A stretch of DNA of 64,000 nt from Parasponia andersonii (taxonomy: Eukaryota; Streptophyta; Magnoliopsida; Rosales; Cannabaceae), in contig JXTB01000022.1 of NCBI GenBank assembly GCA_002914805.1, positions 1,367,647-1,431,646 on the forward strand. Direction: 5' to 3'. Below are positions 49,643 through 61,943 of this stretch, piece after piece. A program made the translations under genes and the position numbers. Positions within the stretch are counted from its first letter, which is position 1, and each line of letters opens with the position of its first letter. The notes under the pieces are model-generated. The model searched no databases. It was not told the origin of the DNA and saw nothing but the letters and a program-made list of their open reading frames with translations.

Positions 49643-50130
49643 AAAGACTAATAAAAGAATCTACAAATTCTGTTACTTAAATATCTATTTACAGAGATTT
49701 TTCCTCATGCAACCAAAATTACAATTTGTCATTTTTGGGGTATTTGCATTTTCTGATTTATTTTTGAATCAGACAATTCTAGAGAGCTAAGCCCCAAAGT
49801 TGTCTAAATCTATCAGCATGATAAAACCCTTCTTCGAATTCAAAAATTGGGAATTTACTCAACAATCAAATTCTTAGTCCAATAATTTCTCATAGACAAG
49901 GGAAATATATATACTAAAAATAAAACATTTTCAGATCTAGTAAATAATCGAAATTATGATGAATTTTTAAGCATACATATGAACCCGTCATGCCTAGTCC
50001 AAACCATGTGTTTTTTCGATGCGTAAGTATATAATTTCAGATTTTAGGTCGAAGAATTCGAAAGCCATGAATGAGCATCAAATGAGAATAATGTAAATTT
50101 TGAATTAAAAAAAGGGAGGAAAATTAGTAC

Positions 50131-50260
50131 CTGTAATGAAAACTTCAAGGCTATGGCTAACGATAGAGAAAATGGAGTTTCAAGTTTTGATTTTTGGGAT
50201 AGGAGGGAAGAGGAAGAAGGAGAATCCCGCCACTGCCGAACGGTAGTGGGTTTAAAATTG
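50131..50260 (-). promoter_or_regulatory. Probable 5' non-coding exon and promoter edge of the securin gene
   Basis: On the minus strand a CT-rich leader is followed by the donor CATTACAG/GTACTAAT (exon end at 50131). A good acceptor (CACTTTCCAG) lies near 49300, upstream of the start codon. This would give one leader intron of about 0.83 kb. No TATA box was identified. Inference only. Confidence 0.45.
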
Positions 50261-51364
50261 TAAGCCCATTTTCGAAGGGCTGAAATTGGGCTTCCAGGGC
50301 TGATAAAAGGACGTGGGTTGGAGTAATCTGGGCCCTCTTTTTTTTTTTTCTTTAAGTGAAAATTAGACCTTGTACCATATTTTCGGAAAAAAAAAATTAG
50401 AAAAATATGGCGCTCTGTTTTTTAAGATTCCTAGAAAATATCATTTTAAAAATAGTAACTAGTAACCGGTAACTAATTTTCGAATACTGGTAATTAGTAA
50501 CTAAAGATATTTATAATTGATAACCAATAATTAGTTTTCAGAAATTAGTAACTAGCAACTAATTTAAAAATAGTATTTTTTTAAATTTTTTTAAAAATGA
50601 TATTTTTATAATATGAATCGTATGGGAATTGGAAAAAAAAACTAACCATCTTTTTTTTTGTAATTTCTTTTGGTTTTTATGGGAAAAGTGTTAGAAACTT
50701 TTGTTTTTTAAAGAAAAATAAAAAAGAAGCTTCTTAGTCAAATGGCCAAATTTGAGGTTCAAGCTCAAGAACTAGGCGGTTTTCAAATGCTATTAAAAAG
50801 GGGCAAATGTACCAAAAAAATCTGCAACATGGCCGAGTTAATTAAAAAAAAAAAGGTTAAAACAAATCAGTTTTTAAATCTTTATATCATTTTATTGGTT
50901 AATGAAAAAAAATTCATATATTGATAAACTTAATATAAAATTGGTATAGTAATATGCAATAATTATTATACTAATAAACAGAAATTAATATACTGATATA
51001 TATATATATATTTGATATTGTAATACATATTGATAAATTAATAAATTTGATATAAAAAGAATTAATTTGCTAAAAAATATCATTTTGCAAACATTGATAA
51101 CAGAATCAGACATTTCTTAAAATAATGGGAAAAACGTACGTTTGTTACATACACTTTTTAGGGGTGTCAAAAAAAATTTTTGTAGTCAAGATTTTTGGAA
51201 TTTCGACACTTATATCTATTTTGCAAAAAATATTATCAAATTTATGACCTTTCAAAAATAATAAAAATTTCGTACAACATTTTTAGGGTATTTTTCTAAT
51301 TACTTTGGAAGCTAGAAAAACGGTGGCATTTTAGCAAATAAGCCATTTGTTTTTTAAAAAAAAA
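50261..51364. other. AT-rich repeat-derived DNA
   Basis: Contains clustered degenerate TAACTAGTAAC-type motifs (50450-50570) and the sequence TTAGTCAAATGGCCAAATTT (50727-50752), which resembles the ends of the element at 52691-53035. No gene is seen. Probably decayed non-autonomous transposons. Confidence 0.4.
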
Positions 51365-51750
51365 TACCACAAAAGTTTCCTAGAAACAAATTTAATTTCA
51401 TATTAACAGAATATCTTGTACGTAAGTAAGTTTGATTTCCTTTAACGGAATGTCCTATACGAAAGTAAATCATAGTAAACTATAAACATTTCCTAAAAAC
51501 TATTGTGGTTTTCTTTTTATAAAATGCTTTATAAATAAATGAATCACTAAAAATTATTGTGATTTCTTTTTTGCAGAATGTCACGTAACTAAGTAAAACA
51601 TAGAAAACTACAAAAGTTTCCTAGAAGTTATTGTGGTTTCTTTTAGCAGAATACTCTATAGCTAAGTAAATCATAGAAAATCATCGTGTTTTTTTTTTTT
51701 CAGAATGCCATATAGTTAAGTAAATCACAGGAAACTACGAAGGCTTCTAC
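51365..51750. repeat. Minisatellite-like tandem repeat, about 95-bp unit
   Basis: About four degenerate copies of a unit containing CAGAATGTCACGTAACTAAG, TAAATCATAGAAAACTA, AAAGTTTCCTAGAA and ATTGTGGTTTCTTTT follow one another. The function is unknown. Copies differ by small indels, so the array is old. Confidence 0.7.
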
Positions 51751-52690
51751 TTAATTGTCATTGAGCAATTTCATCGAATATTTGGAGTGCAACAATTCAA
51801 CTTCTAATAATTCTACACAATTTTATCAATTACTTGTCTACTTCGAATACTTTTGCATATTATGGCATATATGACTATATGCATATAAGATAAAAGAAAT
51901 GAGAACAATAGGAAAAATCTAAATCTTCAATACATCTCAAGTTAAAACAACTAAACAAATACCTCACGGACTAATTTATCATCAGAAAAATAAATAAGCC
52001 TTGATGCTCCAGTTGTCTATATTTCAAATAACAAAATTAAAATTAAAGAAATCGAAAAAAAAACCCACAAAATAGAGGTTAAACTCATGTGTATCATTCA
52101 CAATCTTGGAAGAAAAAGAATAAGAAAACCTATCAAGAAGGTCTTGAGAAATTAAAGATATTGAATTCTCATAGTTTTGAATCAATACCCATCGATCTAT
52201 CTCGATTGTCCTTATACATGCTCATGACTTAGACCAGAAAGCTTACATTAGCTACTATTATTCGGGATTTTACAGAGCATCTTCTAAATCTTCCTTCGCT
52301 TTTTGTCAAAAATGAGAGGAAACAAATAAATAAAGAAGTGAAATATTATTGGAAGGGAGTAAATAGTACTCAGAAGAATCAAGTGTAGGAGAAAAAGGAG
52401 TTTATAGAGTGTTAAGCAAATTTGGGTAATTTTCAACAAAAAGACTGAATAGAAATAAGTGAACTAAATAAGACTAAATTATTGGTATTTTTCTTTTAAA
52501 AGGTAGTGCTAGGTGTCTTTTTCCCAAAATTTTTTGACCCTACAAATTTATAAAAAGCCACATTAGTCCTACTCATATTGCTTTATGACACTATCCATTT
52601 TTGAACTCAGCCTGATTATTGATTTAGGCTTCTTACATAAATTTAGGTCCAAGGTCCAAAAAATTATAAAATCCCTAACATTTTTTGGGG
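51751..52690. other. Gene-free AT-rich DNA
   Basis: Nothing recognisable as a gene, RNA or repeat. Confidence 0.45.
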
Positions 52691-53035
52691 TGGACTTTTT
52701 AGCCAAATGATCAAATTTTGGATTATTGTTTGTAAAAAAAAAAAAAGTAGTTATAAGAAATGACCTTTTAAAAGATCAATTTCAAAAATAGTCATTTTTT
52801 AGTCACTCTATTTTTTTTTTTTATAAATGACTGTTTTGTAATTTTATAAAGTAAATCAAATTTTTAAAAAGTAAATCAGTTCTTTTTTAAAAAATAAATC
52901 AATATATTTTAATGTACTAAATATAAAAGGCCATTTTTAAGTAATTTTCAAAATTCGGTCATTTTTTAATAATGTTTGAAAAAAGACCAATATGCAAACT
53001 ATGATCTAAAATTCAATCGTTTGGCTAAAAAGCCA
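52691..53035. mobile_element. MITE-like inverted-repeat element
   Basis: The left end TGGACTTTTTAGCCAAATGA and the reverse complement of the right end TGGCTTTTTAGCCAAACGAT are inverted repeats. They continue as CAAATTTTGGATTATTGTTTG against GAATTTTAGATCATAGTTTG. There is no ORF. A Mutator-like MITE is plausible. Confidence 0.6.
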
Positions 53036-53540
53036 ATTGTAAAATAGCCTTTTTTTCAAATACTATTAAAAAGGATTAATTTAAAAAATAATAGTTTTCA
53101 AATGTATAATATCAAAATATATTGATTTATTTTTTAAAAATTGATTTACTTTTTAAAAATTGATCTATTTTATAAAATATAGATCAGCTAAAAAATGGTC
53201 GTATCAAAATAAAATTATAAAATGGTCATTTATTAAATTGGTGTAAAAACGATAATTGTTTAAATTGATCATAAATAGAAAAAGGTCATTTCTTACAAAT
53301 TCTTTTTTTGCTTTTAGAGAAATCCCAGATTTATTTAGGAAATATCAATTTTTCAAGTTGATTGAAAAATATACTTTTTAAATATATTTTAAGAATATCA
53401 TTTTTCTTCAAAATTGGTAATTTCAAAGGTATTTGAGGTAACCAATCAAGTTACTTGAGGTAACTCGCTGTCTTATCTACGTTAACTAGTTACCTAAAAT
53501 ACCTAATTAATTAGTAAAAAAGTGATATTTTTTTAAAGGT

Positions 53541-53775
53541 CGCCAATCCCATAGATATTTTTTTTTTTACCTATATGTAGGTATTTTTTTAGCCGTTAGA
53601 TCATCATCTAATGGTGATCTAACGGTTATAATTAGGTACATGAAAAGACATACATTATTAATGTTATTTCTCTTTCTTATTTTTTACTATAAAAAAATAT
53701 GCATGATAAATTTTCATTAGTCAAATTGATAACTATGAATAAATTAAAAAAAAAATACCTACTAGATTGGTGCCC
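53541..53775. mobile_element. MITE family copy 1 of 3
   Basis: The ends are inverted (CCAATC...ATTTTTTTTTTTTACCTA against the reverse complement of the right end ACCAATCTAGTAGGTATTTT). The core has an almost perfect hairpin, CCGTTAGATCATCAT-CTA-ATGGTGATCTAACGG, near 53591-53626. It aligns along its full length with the copies at 54134 and 61944. Confidence 0.75.
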
Positions 53776-54133
53776 TTTTTTAAACATCTTTAAAGGTGGT
53801 ATTTTTTTTCGAAAGAACTTATTTTCATACTTTTTAGATCCATTTTCCAAATATAGTAGTGAAATAGCTAGTACATCTATATATAGATGATATACTAACG
53901 TCTACTAATCTGTAATAAAATGAATCATAAAGAGTTCAGTAAGTGAAATAAGAATAGGAATGAAATAGAAATAATGAGTAGGAAAAGGTAGGATTTTCTT
54001 TCTTGTGTTTCTATTTAGTATGTAAAATACGTTTAAGAAAAATACAATTTAGTAATAGTATACGTACATAGAGTTAGTATTTTAAGTAACTCTAGTATAT
54101 CAATTGATGTATATATATATATAGATATATATT

Positions 54134-54373
54134 GCCAATCTAATAGGTATTTTTTTTCTTTACCTATGGGTATGTATTTTTTTTTTAGCCGTTGGATCAC
54201 CATCTAATGGTGATCCAATAGCTATAATGAAGTACATGAAAAGACGTGCATCATTAATGCTCTTTCTTTCACTTACTTTTTACAATAAAAAAATGTGCAT
54301 GCTAAATTTTCATTGGCCAAATTGATACCTATGCATAGGTAAAAAAAAAAAAATACCTATTAGATTGGTGTCC
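54134..54373. mobile_element. MITE family copy 2 of 3
   Basis: The best-preserved copy. Terminal inverted repeats begin GCCAATCTAATAGGTATTTT on the left and CACCAATCTAATAGGTATTT on the right (read in reverse). The core hairpin is TTGGATCACCAT-CTA-ATGGTGATCCAA. It is inserted in (AT)n-rich DNA, so a target duplication cannot be defined. Confidence 0.8.
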
Positions 54374-54721
54374 TATATATATATATATATATATATATCC
54401 ATTGTAAAAACTAATTTATTCACGCATTTAATTTAAAATTGAAGTCATGTGCACCTAAAAATAAACTTAGAAAACTTAGGTTTAAGTCTAAATAACTAAA
54501 TTTCTCTTCTTTTACCATTATCGTGCCTATCAATTTTTCATAATGAATTTAATTCGTTGTTTAATATTTTAGTCTAGATTTATTTTTAAGTACTTGTGAA
54601 ATTGTTAGTTGTTAATTTTCATATAATGTTTTGAAATTGTTTGTGAAAATGAAACAAATCATTGAATAATACTTTATTGTAAATTATTCTATATTATATT
54701 TATTAAACAACCATATCAAGT
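54374..54721. other. AT-rich spacer
   Basis: Starts with an (AT)n microsatellite (54373-54398). Nothing else is recognised. Confidence 0.45.
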
Positions 54722-54757
54722 TGATGCATAAAAAGACAGAGTTGAATATATTAAGAA

Positions 54758-54799
<42 letters not shown>

Positions 54800-56983
54800 A
54801 ATTAGGTTTATTTTAATTATTAGATTATTTTAATTTTGAGTAACTAGTTTATATTTCCTGGTCTCATTAGTTTCTAGTTTTCATTTACTTTCGTAGTTGT
54901 GTTCAATTATCTATCTATAAATGGACTTAGCTATGTGATTGCTTTCTAGACTGTAAATGAATGAATATTAAGTGATTATTGACTTTTCTCCCTCAATGGT
55001 TCTTCTTTTTCTCTAGGTTCTTGATCTAGCTAATTCTATTATTTTTCTAGCTATTCACTTATTTCTACCCTAATTTTCTTCACCATTTGCTATTCTACCT
55101 AGTCTCTTTCTAAAATTTGATCTTATTCTACAATAATTTCATATCCGAGTCTGGTTTAGTTTCTTCTTGCCTATCCTTTAAATTTTTTTCTTCTACACTT
55201 AAAAAAATCATCAATCTTTATTTTTTCAATTTTCGTATTATAAAAAAAATTAGCTGCTTCCCAATAAACCCTAACAGCAGTAGTCTCTTTCAACAAAAAT
55301 ACAAAAAGCATAGATAACTACAACCCACGGTCTACTTGAGCCACTTTTACCACCTTGTGCCACCCATTGCCTTAACTTTCATAAGACTGCTCAGTGAGTC
55401 TAGAATTAAGCATTTTGCAAAAAAGTCCCTGCTTCGTGAATTGCGATTTTGCCTAGATTTAAAGATATTTACATTAGTGTCTCTAGAACAATTTGGGTAA
55501 TATTTCTATGCATTGATATTTTATCTTATGATTTTATTAGTTGGAAAATTGATTTTATTTGTTTTGATCGATGCTAATTTATCAAACATGAATTCTCAAA
55601 ACTCTAATTATTATCAACAATACTACTATGACCCTTATCTTGTTAATCGATATACCTATAAGCCTTATTCATCTCTCCAATACTGTAGACAACTTAAAGA
55701 AGTTCCTAAATATGATGATTACCCATATCCATATATATTTTTGGAATGGATGAGTTGTTTGGAAGGTTTTTTTGAATGACATGATTTTGATGATGAAAGA
55801 TATATTCGTTTTACTGGTTGGACATAAGTTGCTTCTGCTAAGTATTATTGACATAAATTATTACAGAAATTTAACCACTTAAATCATAGGCCTTCGTGGG
55901 TTGAGATTAAAGAAAATTAGAAGAAAAATTTCTTTCACCCAAGTATCGAAAACAATGGTTCCCTACCTTAGGTTACTTCGTTCCATTTAGATGTAACCTT
56001 TCACGTTAGTTAATCTCGTATTCATTGTATCATCCAACGTAGTGTTAGCTATGTTATATATGCTACAACTTATTATGGCTAATCTGAGTTTGCTCCAGAT
56101 TATAAATCTCACATTGACATAAATTTGATAGATACAAGATCCCAAGTGGACCACATAAGTCAACATTATCAAGAGATGAAAACTAGCACATGTAACATAC
56201 AACTTCCCTACTTTGATGACCCAATTATAAGACAATACTCAACTATAGGTGAGCCCATCGTAGCTTTTAAACCTAGTGATTCTATTCCATCATTTGTTAT
56301 TCCTAGTCAACATACACATCAACTTCCAAAACTTGGAACAAATGCATGTTTATTTAACTTTTTTTTCTAACATGACTGTTGGACTAGTTTTCATTGTGAG
56401 AGAATTTTTTGAGAAGTAAGATATTCAAATGCATCCCGTGATCTAGAGAGAGTAGAACAAGTGCGAAAGTCCAGATCTATATCGTTATCAAGCATCGAGA
56501 CTTTTGCTTGTCGATTTTTCTCTGATTTAGATTACTTATTTATGATGTATTTAAGTTTTAACTCACAAGAGTTGAGTTCTCGAACCTTGGGAGGAATGAT
56601 GCAGAAAAAGAGTTGAATATAATAATAATAACAATAATAATAATAATAATAATTATGTTTATTTTAATTATTAAGTTATTTTAATTTTTAGTAATTAATT
56701 TTATAAATCCTGGTTTCGTTAGTTTCTAGTTTTGTTTAGTTTCTTAACTATATTCAATTTCCTATTTATAAATAGGCTTAACTATGTAAATACTTTTCAT
56801 ACTATGAATGAATGAACATTGAGTGATTATTGAGTTTTCCTCCTCTATGATTCTTCTTCTCTTTAGGTTCTTGATCTATTGTTATTACTTTTCTAGCTAT
56901 TAACCTATTTTTATCCTAATTCTCTTCATCCTTACTATTTTACCTATTTTTTTTCTAATTTCTAATGTTATCCTACATCATTA
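54722..56983 (+). mobile_element. Short non-autonomous LTR retrotransposon with gag remnant
   Basis: Direct repeats of about 380-410 bp (54722-about 55131 and about 56597-56983) begin TGATGCA and end CTACA. They share an ATT/ATA microsatellite, TATAAATNGNCTTA and AGGTTCTTGATCTA blocks. A primer-binding-like sequence (TCATATCCGAG) follows the first, and a purine-rich tract (TTGGGAGGAA) precedes the second. The interior of about 1.46 kb holds a degraded gag-like frame (55585-55920: FLEWMSCLEGFFE, then RPSWVEIKEN) with several stops, and no polymerase. A target duplication is not evident. This is a gag-only, deleted Gypsy-like element. Confidence 0.75.
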
Positions 56984-57489
56984 GCTTTAATTAATAATTA
57001 ATCTAATTTTGTTGTACAAAAATTTTAATTTTACTTATTTTTCTTAAATTAAATTATATTAAAAATCATTATATAAATTCTATATGAAAATATTTTTTGT
57101 AAACTATAATTAATGATAATCATGCATGTGCTTGTGCTCGTATCATACTCGATATAGCTATTAATAATATCATTTATACTTATTTTTATGCTAGCCCATT
57201 TTAGCAATTCTACTCAGGTAGATCTCACCTTTCCAACACCAATATGATAAGTTCTTTTTGGCCTACGAAAAAGAAAATGGAAATAGCATTACAAAAAAGA
57301 AAAAATAGTTGTTGGTTAATAGGAAGGAAAATTTTAATTTATTTCAAAATCTATTATGCAACTAGGAGTGTACATTGAGTTGATTTTTGTCTTCTCTTTT
57401 AAACTTTTTTATTGAATTTGAGGAAAGGGTAAATAAAAACTGATAGAATCGAATAAGATTCGGTCATTTTAGTTTTCAAGTCTTGGTTC
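56984..57489. other. Gene-free AT-rich DNA
   Basis: Nothing recognisable. Confidence 0.45.
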
Positions 57490-60066
57490 ATGTCATGATC
57501 AGAAATCCAAAACCGTCATTTTTGGGTAATTTTAAATGTAGACATAAATAAATAATGAATTAGTAAACCCTAAAACAAATAAATACTTAGGTTTTTCACA
57601 TTGGTCCTCAAAACATTATCATTTTCATATCAAGAACTCTCATGTTTACCCAAGAAATTATTCTTCAAAGTCTATTAACAAAAAACTAATTATTTTAGTG
57701 AAAATAAGTTGGGTCGGTAAAACTCTCATCCTTATAAACAAGAGGTTCATAAATTAATTTCACTCGTTTTTTAAAACTAGTTTTAGAGGAAAACTACCAA
57801 AATCCTAAGTATTTGTAATTTTGAAAACTCGCTCCTTAGGAACAACAATGTTCCATTTTAAACCCCAAGTCCTCAAATACTAGTAAGGACATCCTCGTAT
57901 ACCCACTTAATATAATACATGAAATTTGGCTAAATAATTTACTTGAAAGTGAGAAAGAGTGAGGTTTAATACAAGCTAAGACACAAGGGAGGCTACAGAT
58001 ATGAATCAATAATATACTCATCCACAGATTCCTTATCCCAAACAAACAATAATTGAAAGGGAATAAAAAGAAGAAGGTGAACTTAGCCCAATAGGAAACC
58101 CAATGTATCCTTTCGATAACCATTTTCTCTATCAAATTCCTATAAAGTTAGTTATACTAAAAAACACTCATATCCATATAAATAAATCAAATCTAGAAAG
58201 TTCATGAGTGGAAACATGTAAATAAAGTAGAAAAAATTATATGTAGCCCGAACCAGCTCAATACCCACGAGCTCATGTAACCTCATCACAGAGTCGGAAC
58301 AACTCCTTTCCTGATTACTAATTCCAGGATACTAGAGAGACATCCTAATGTCTCAGCTGCCAAACTAGAGAGATATCGTATAACTACACCTACTAGGTGG
58401 GAGTAACTAGAGGAGAAGCAATACCCTTTGCCTGAGTACCAATCCCAAATTATCAGAGGGACACCCACATGTCTTGCTTACTGAATAGGAAGGGCACCAA
58501 TTGCCTACTCTTGCTGGGTGAGAGTAACCAGAAAGGAAACCTATTCATAATATGGACCAGTTTAAATGCCCTGAGATCACATTACCTTGTCTTATCCTAG
58601 AAAACTCGCATCGTGTGAATCAACACCCTAAGTTCAAACCTCGAACTCAAATCCTAAGCTCAAATCCTGAACTCAAATGTACACATGGCTACGTATCCTA
58701 GACCTTTATGTAGGTCTGGTATCTTATAATCGACAGTCTAGGGTGCGCACCCTAGCAACTAGAAAACCCTACGTAGATTTATAGATTCCACACCAATAGT
58801 AGAGTTTAACCACCAACTATGTGTCTTGTGACACCCAAATACCTTTGTTGTGGTTCTAAAGTATCCACCACAATCGCTACCCTTGAATTATTATGCCATA
58901 CTTACTATTTTTGCTCACGGAAAACCGGCAACATAACCATTATACTTTGGACAAATCTCAAAGTTCCTGCTTGCATAGAAAATACTTATAAACCACACAA
59001 CATATTCTATAATCATCTCAATTTCACTACGAACTTTATATATTCATCAAAAATCCGTAATAATCACATTAATCATTATATGCCACGAATTCGAATCTTC
59101 ATGGAAATAATCCCAACATCTAGACTTTCATGAAAAGCATCCACTAGTATACCATGATAATTTACACTCAACTCATACCTACAAAGTGATTTGTATAATC
59201 ATTCCAAACTATAAAATCCATATTTTTCATAATATGTCACAAAATCAAGTTTTTATGCAAAAGATATGGAAAATAGGTAATTAAGTCTCCTACCTCGACA
59301 AAATAGAGATATAACTCCAAGGAGCATGCTTAGTGTTATTTGGCGATCGTTCGGAGGGTTCAGAGGTTGTTTTCGGACTTTTGATTACTTGCTTTGAAAT
59401 TTCGTTTTTCCAACAGAGCCTCAAATAAAGGAATAGACCTCACTATCAAGCTCTTGATACCCAAGTTAGCTAGGTTGGATATATAAACTGTTCGATTCGG
59501 GATTGGGCTGAAATCTGATCCATAGAATGCAAAATGAGACAAAATCAGAGCTGTCCGATTTTGTGACCCACGGTGGCCAGAGGCAGCGACTTGACCGGAA
59601 ATTGCTTGCAGACCTCTCGAGTTCTTGCCGACAATACACAACACAGTTGGCTATAGGACTTCAGTGGTGAGCTACCCTAAGGCCGGTGCTTCCACGCCTG
59701 GCTATAGCTCGGCTTAACGGTGGCTTGTTAGAGGAACGTCGTGTCTTCACGGCTTCATCGGCTGGGCAGCTCATAGAGGGAGATGCGAGAAGAGAGAGAG
59801 GAAGAAGAAAATGGTAGGCATGTGATTCAATCAAAAGGATACCAGTTTTACAAATAGGTCGCTGGCCCAAATGTCTCTCATTTACGCACAAACAAATTTA
59901 CCGTTTAGTCCCCATTTTTCCAAAATGTTTTCACTTAAGGACAAGTTTAATTTTTTTAAATCCCCACCATTTATAAATTCTGAAATTGACAAAATGGCCA
60001 TTTTACCCTTCAATTTTCTAGGTTATTACCGTTCAGGCAGGTTGGGTCGATTTTTGGGATATTAAG
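57490..60066. mobile_element. Probable solo LTR or decayed LTR retrotransposon
   Basis: The segment begins TGTCATGATCAGAAATCC (57494), like the start of many plant Gypsy LTRs. It is less AT-rich than its surroundings, contains a promoter-like stretch with GAGAGAGAGAGGAAG near 59790, and near its end has ACAAAATGGCCATTTTACCC. No polymerase genes occur. The right end (about 60066) is a guess, and no second LTR lies in the window. Short frames within it do not resemble proteins. Confidence 0.45.
58300..58545. repeat. Two-copy tandem repeat of about 123 bp within the LTR-like region
   Basis: CTCCTTTCCTGATTACTAATTCC... starting near 58301 recurs as CCCTTTGCCTGAGTACCAATCCC... near 58424. The later parts also correspond (ACTAGGTGGGAGTAAC against GCTGGGTGAGAGTAAC). 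Divergence between copies is moderate. Confidence 0.7.
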
Positions 60067-61943
60067 AATAATAAGATTTTGGATAAAAATGAACAATAAT
60101 TAAAAAAAAAATATATATTTATAATGCTATGAGAATTTTAAAATATAACTCCTAAGTATAGGTTTTGGACTTTATTTCAGACCATATAATGGTCCAACTA
60201 TGTAAAGAAAAATCATATTTTACTTTAAAAAAGATAAACAATTTCGTATTAGGTTCGAATCATGTTTTATTTTGGTTTATTTTTTGATTCGAAATACGGG
60301 TTAGGTCTTCGATAATTTTGTTTTCCCTTATTCTAACTGCAGACTTTTATTTCAAAGTTTGGTCTGTAAAAGTACCTTAATGATTTAAAATTAACATATG
60401 ATAGAAACATTTCCACTTAGCTTTCTCTACAATTAAGATGATTTAGAATTTGATATTTGAGATAACTGCAAAAAAAAAAAAAAAACTTTGAAATATGATT
60501 TTTCTTCAATTTTAAATATTTTTTAGTTTACGCAAAATAATATTTTTATATTGTAAATCTCTACAAATTTATACTTTTTGTATACAAATTAAGAAAATTT
60601 TTATGCTAACTATTTTCAATTATTTTTATTAAATTTTTTGAGTTAATCAGCATAAATAAGATATTTTTTAGATCAAATTTCGTGTTTAGTGAAAAATTTA
60701 TTATTTAATTTATATACATAATATACAAATTTATAGATATTTAAAATATAAAAAATATAATTCTCATGAGCTAAAAAATATAGTTAAAATTATTTAAAAA
60801 AATCGTATCTCAAGTTATTTTTTCCGGTTAATCCTTTTTTCTTACCCTACAAAAGCTGTGTGTGAAACGCTAACAATCTCCTTTTTGGATGCGAAAAACG
60901 ATAACAGTCTCTTAAACGAACGATTCCCACTCCCAAGCCAAAATAAATAACTAAAAAAATAACATGTCTGAACCATATGTATTTGCTCTTTTTGAAATGA
61001 GCTTAGCTAAGACAAAGTAATGAGCAGGAGGAAACCCGTTGGTCAATAGAAGCAACCATAACAGACGTAATTATGACAATAAAGCGAAAAGAAAATCCAT
61101 TCCAAAGGAGGCCTCCCGTGACTTGTCTCTCTCAACGAACACACAGACCGAAAGAAACCGAAGCTAAACTGAGCATTTTACGAACCAAACTTTTTTGCAT
61201 TGGAGAATGTTAAGCGACCACTGTACAATCAAGCTTCATGACCTTAGTACATAGCTATACTATCTACGTACCCAGCTTAGCTATATATATAAATATTAAT
61301 AGACCCTTGCCACATCATCATTTCCTCACTACCGTACCACCTTTGATGCTACACAACAAAAGCCCTGTGTTATGAACCCCCTCTCCCTCCCTAAAAAGCC
61401 CTATACGACACTCAAAAGAAGTCGTACTTCAATTCCCAACACGCATTCATTTCATTTTATTTAGCTGATTCTTTTAACTGTGTCTGTGACACCACAACGA
61501 GTACCTGCATTTTGGGGTAAAAACATGTAAATATGCAAGCAAGGCCAACCCCAGCCTAGCTTTGAGTAAGCTTTATTAAAAGAAAAAGGGCTTCTTTTTT
61601 TTTTTTTGTGGGGTATTAAGATTTATTTTATGTATGCTCCGTAACTATAGAGAATGTCTAAATATACCTCTTGGATTTTTACTTTTCCTACTACTAAATC
61701 ATCGTTTTAACAAGAAAACAGACGGAAAATAGGGTCTTATAGCAAAATAATTGTACTTTAGGTTTATTTAAGTAAATGTCTATTTTTTTTTTCAAATATT
61801 GTAGCAAAATAATTGGTATATTTATGTATATATTAGGTGTATATATGATATACACAATATAAAAATTAATATTAATATACTCAATACATAAACTAAAACT
61901 ATTATATAAGTAGATATATAAGTGTAAAAATATATATAGATTA
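60067..61943. other. Intergenic DNA with one promoter-like patch
   Basis: Mostly AT-rich. The block 60990-61560 is less AT-rich and contains a TATA-like GCTATATATATAAATATT (61280-61297), but no convincing coding region follows; a 30-codon frame at 61372 resembles nothing known. It could be the promoter and start of a non-coding transcript. Confidence 0.35.
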
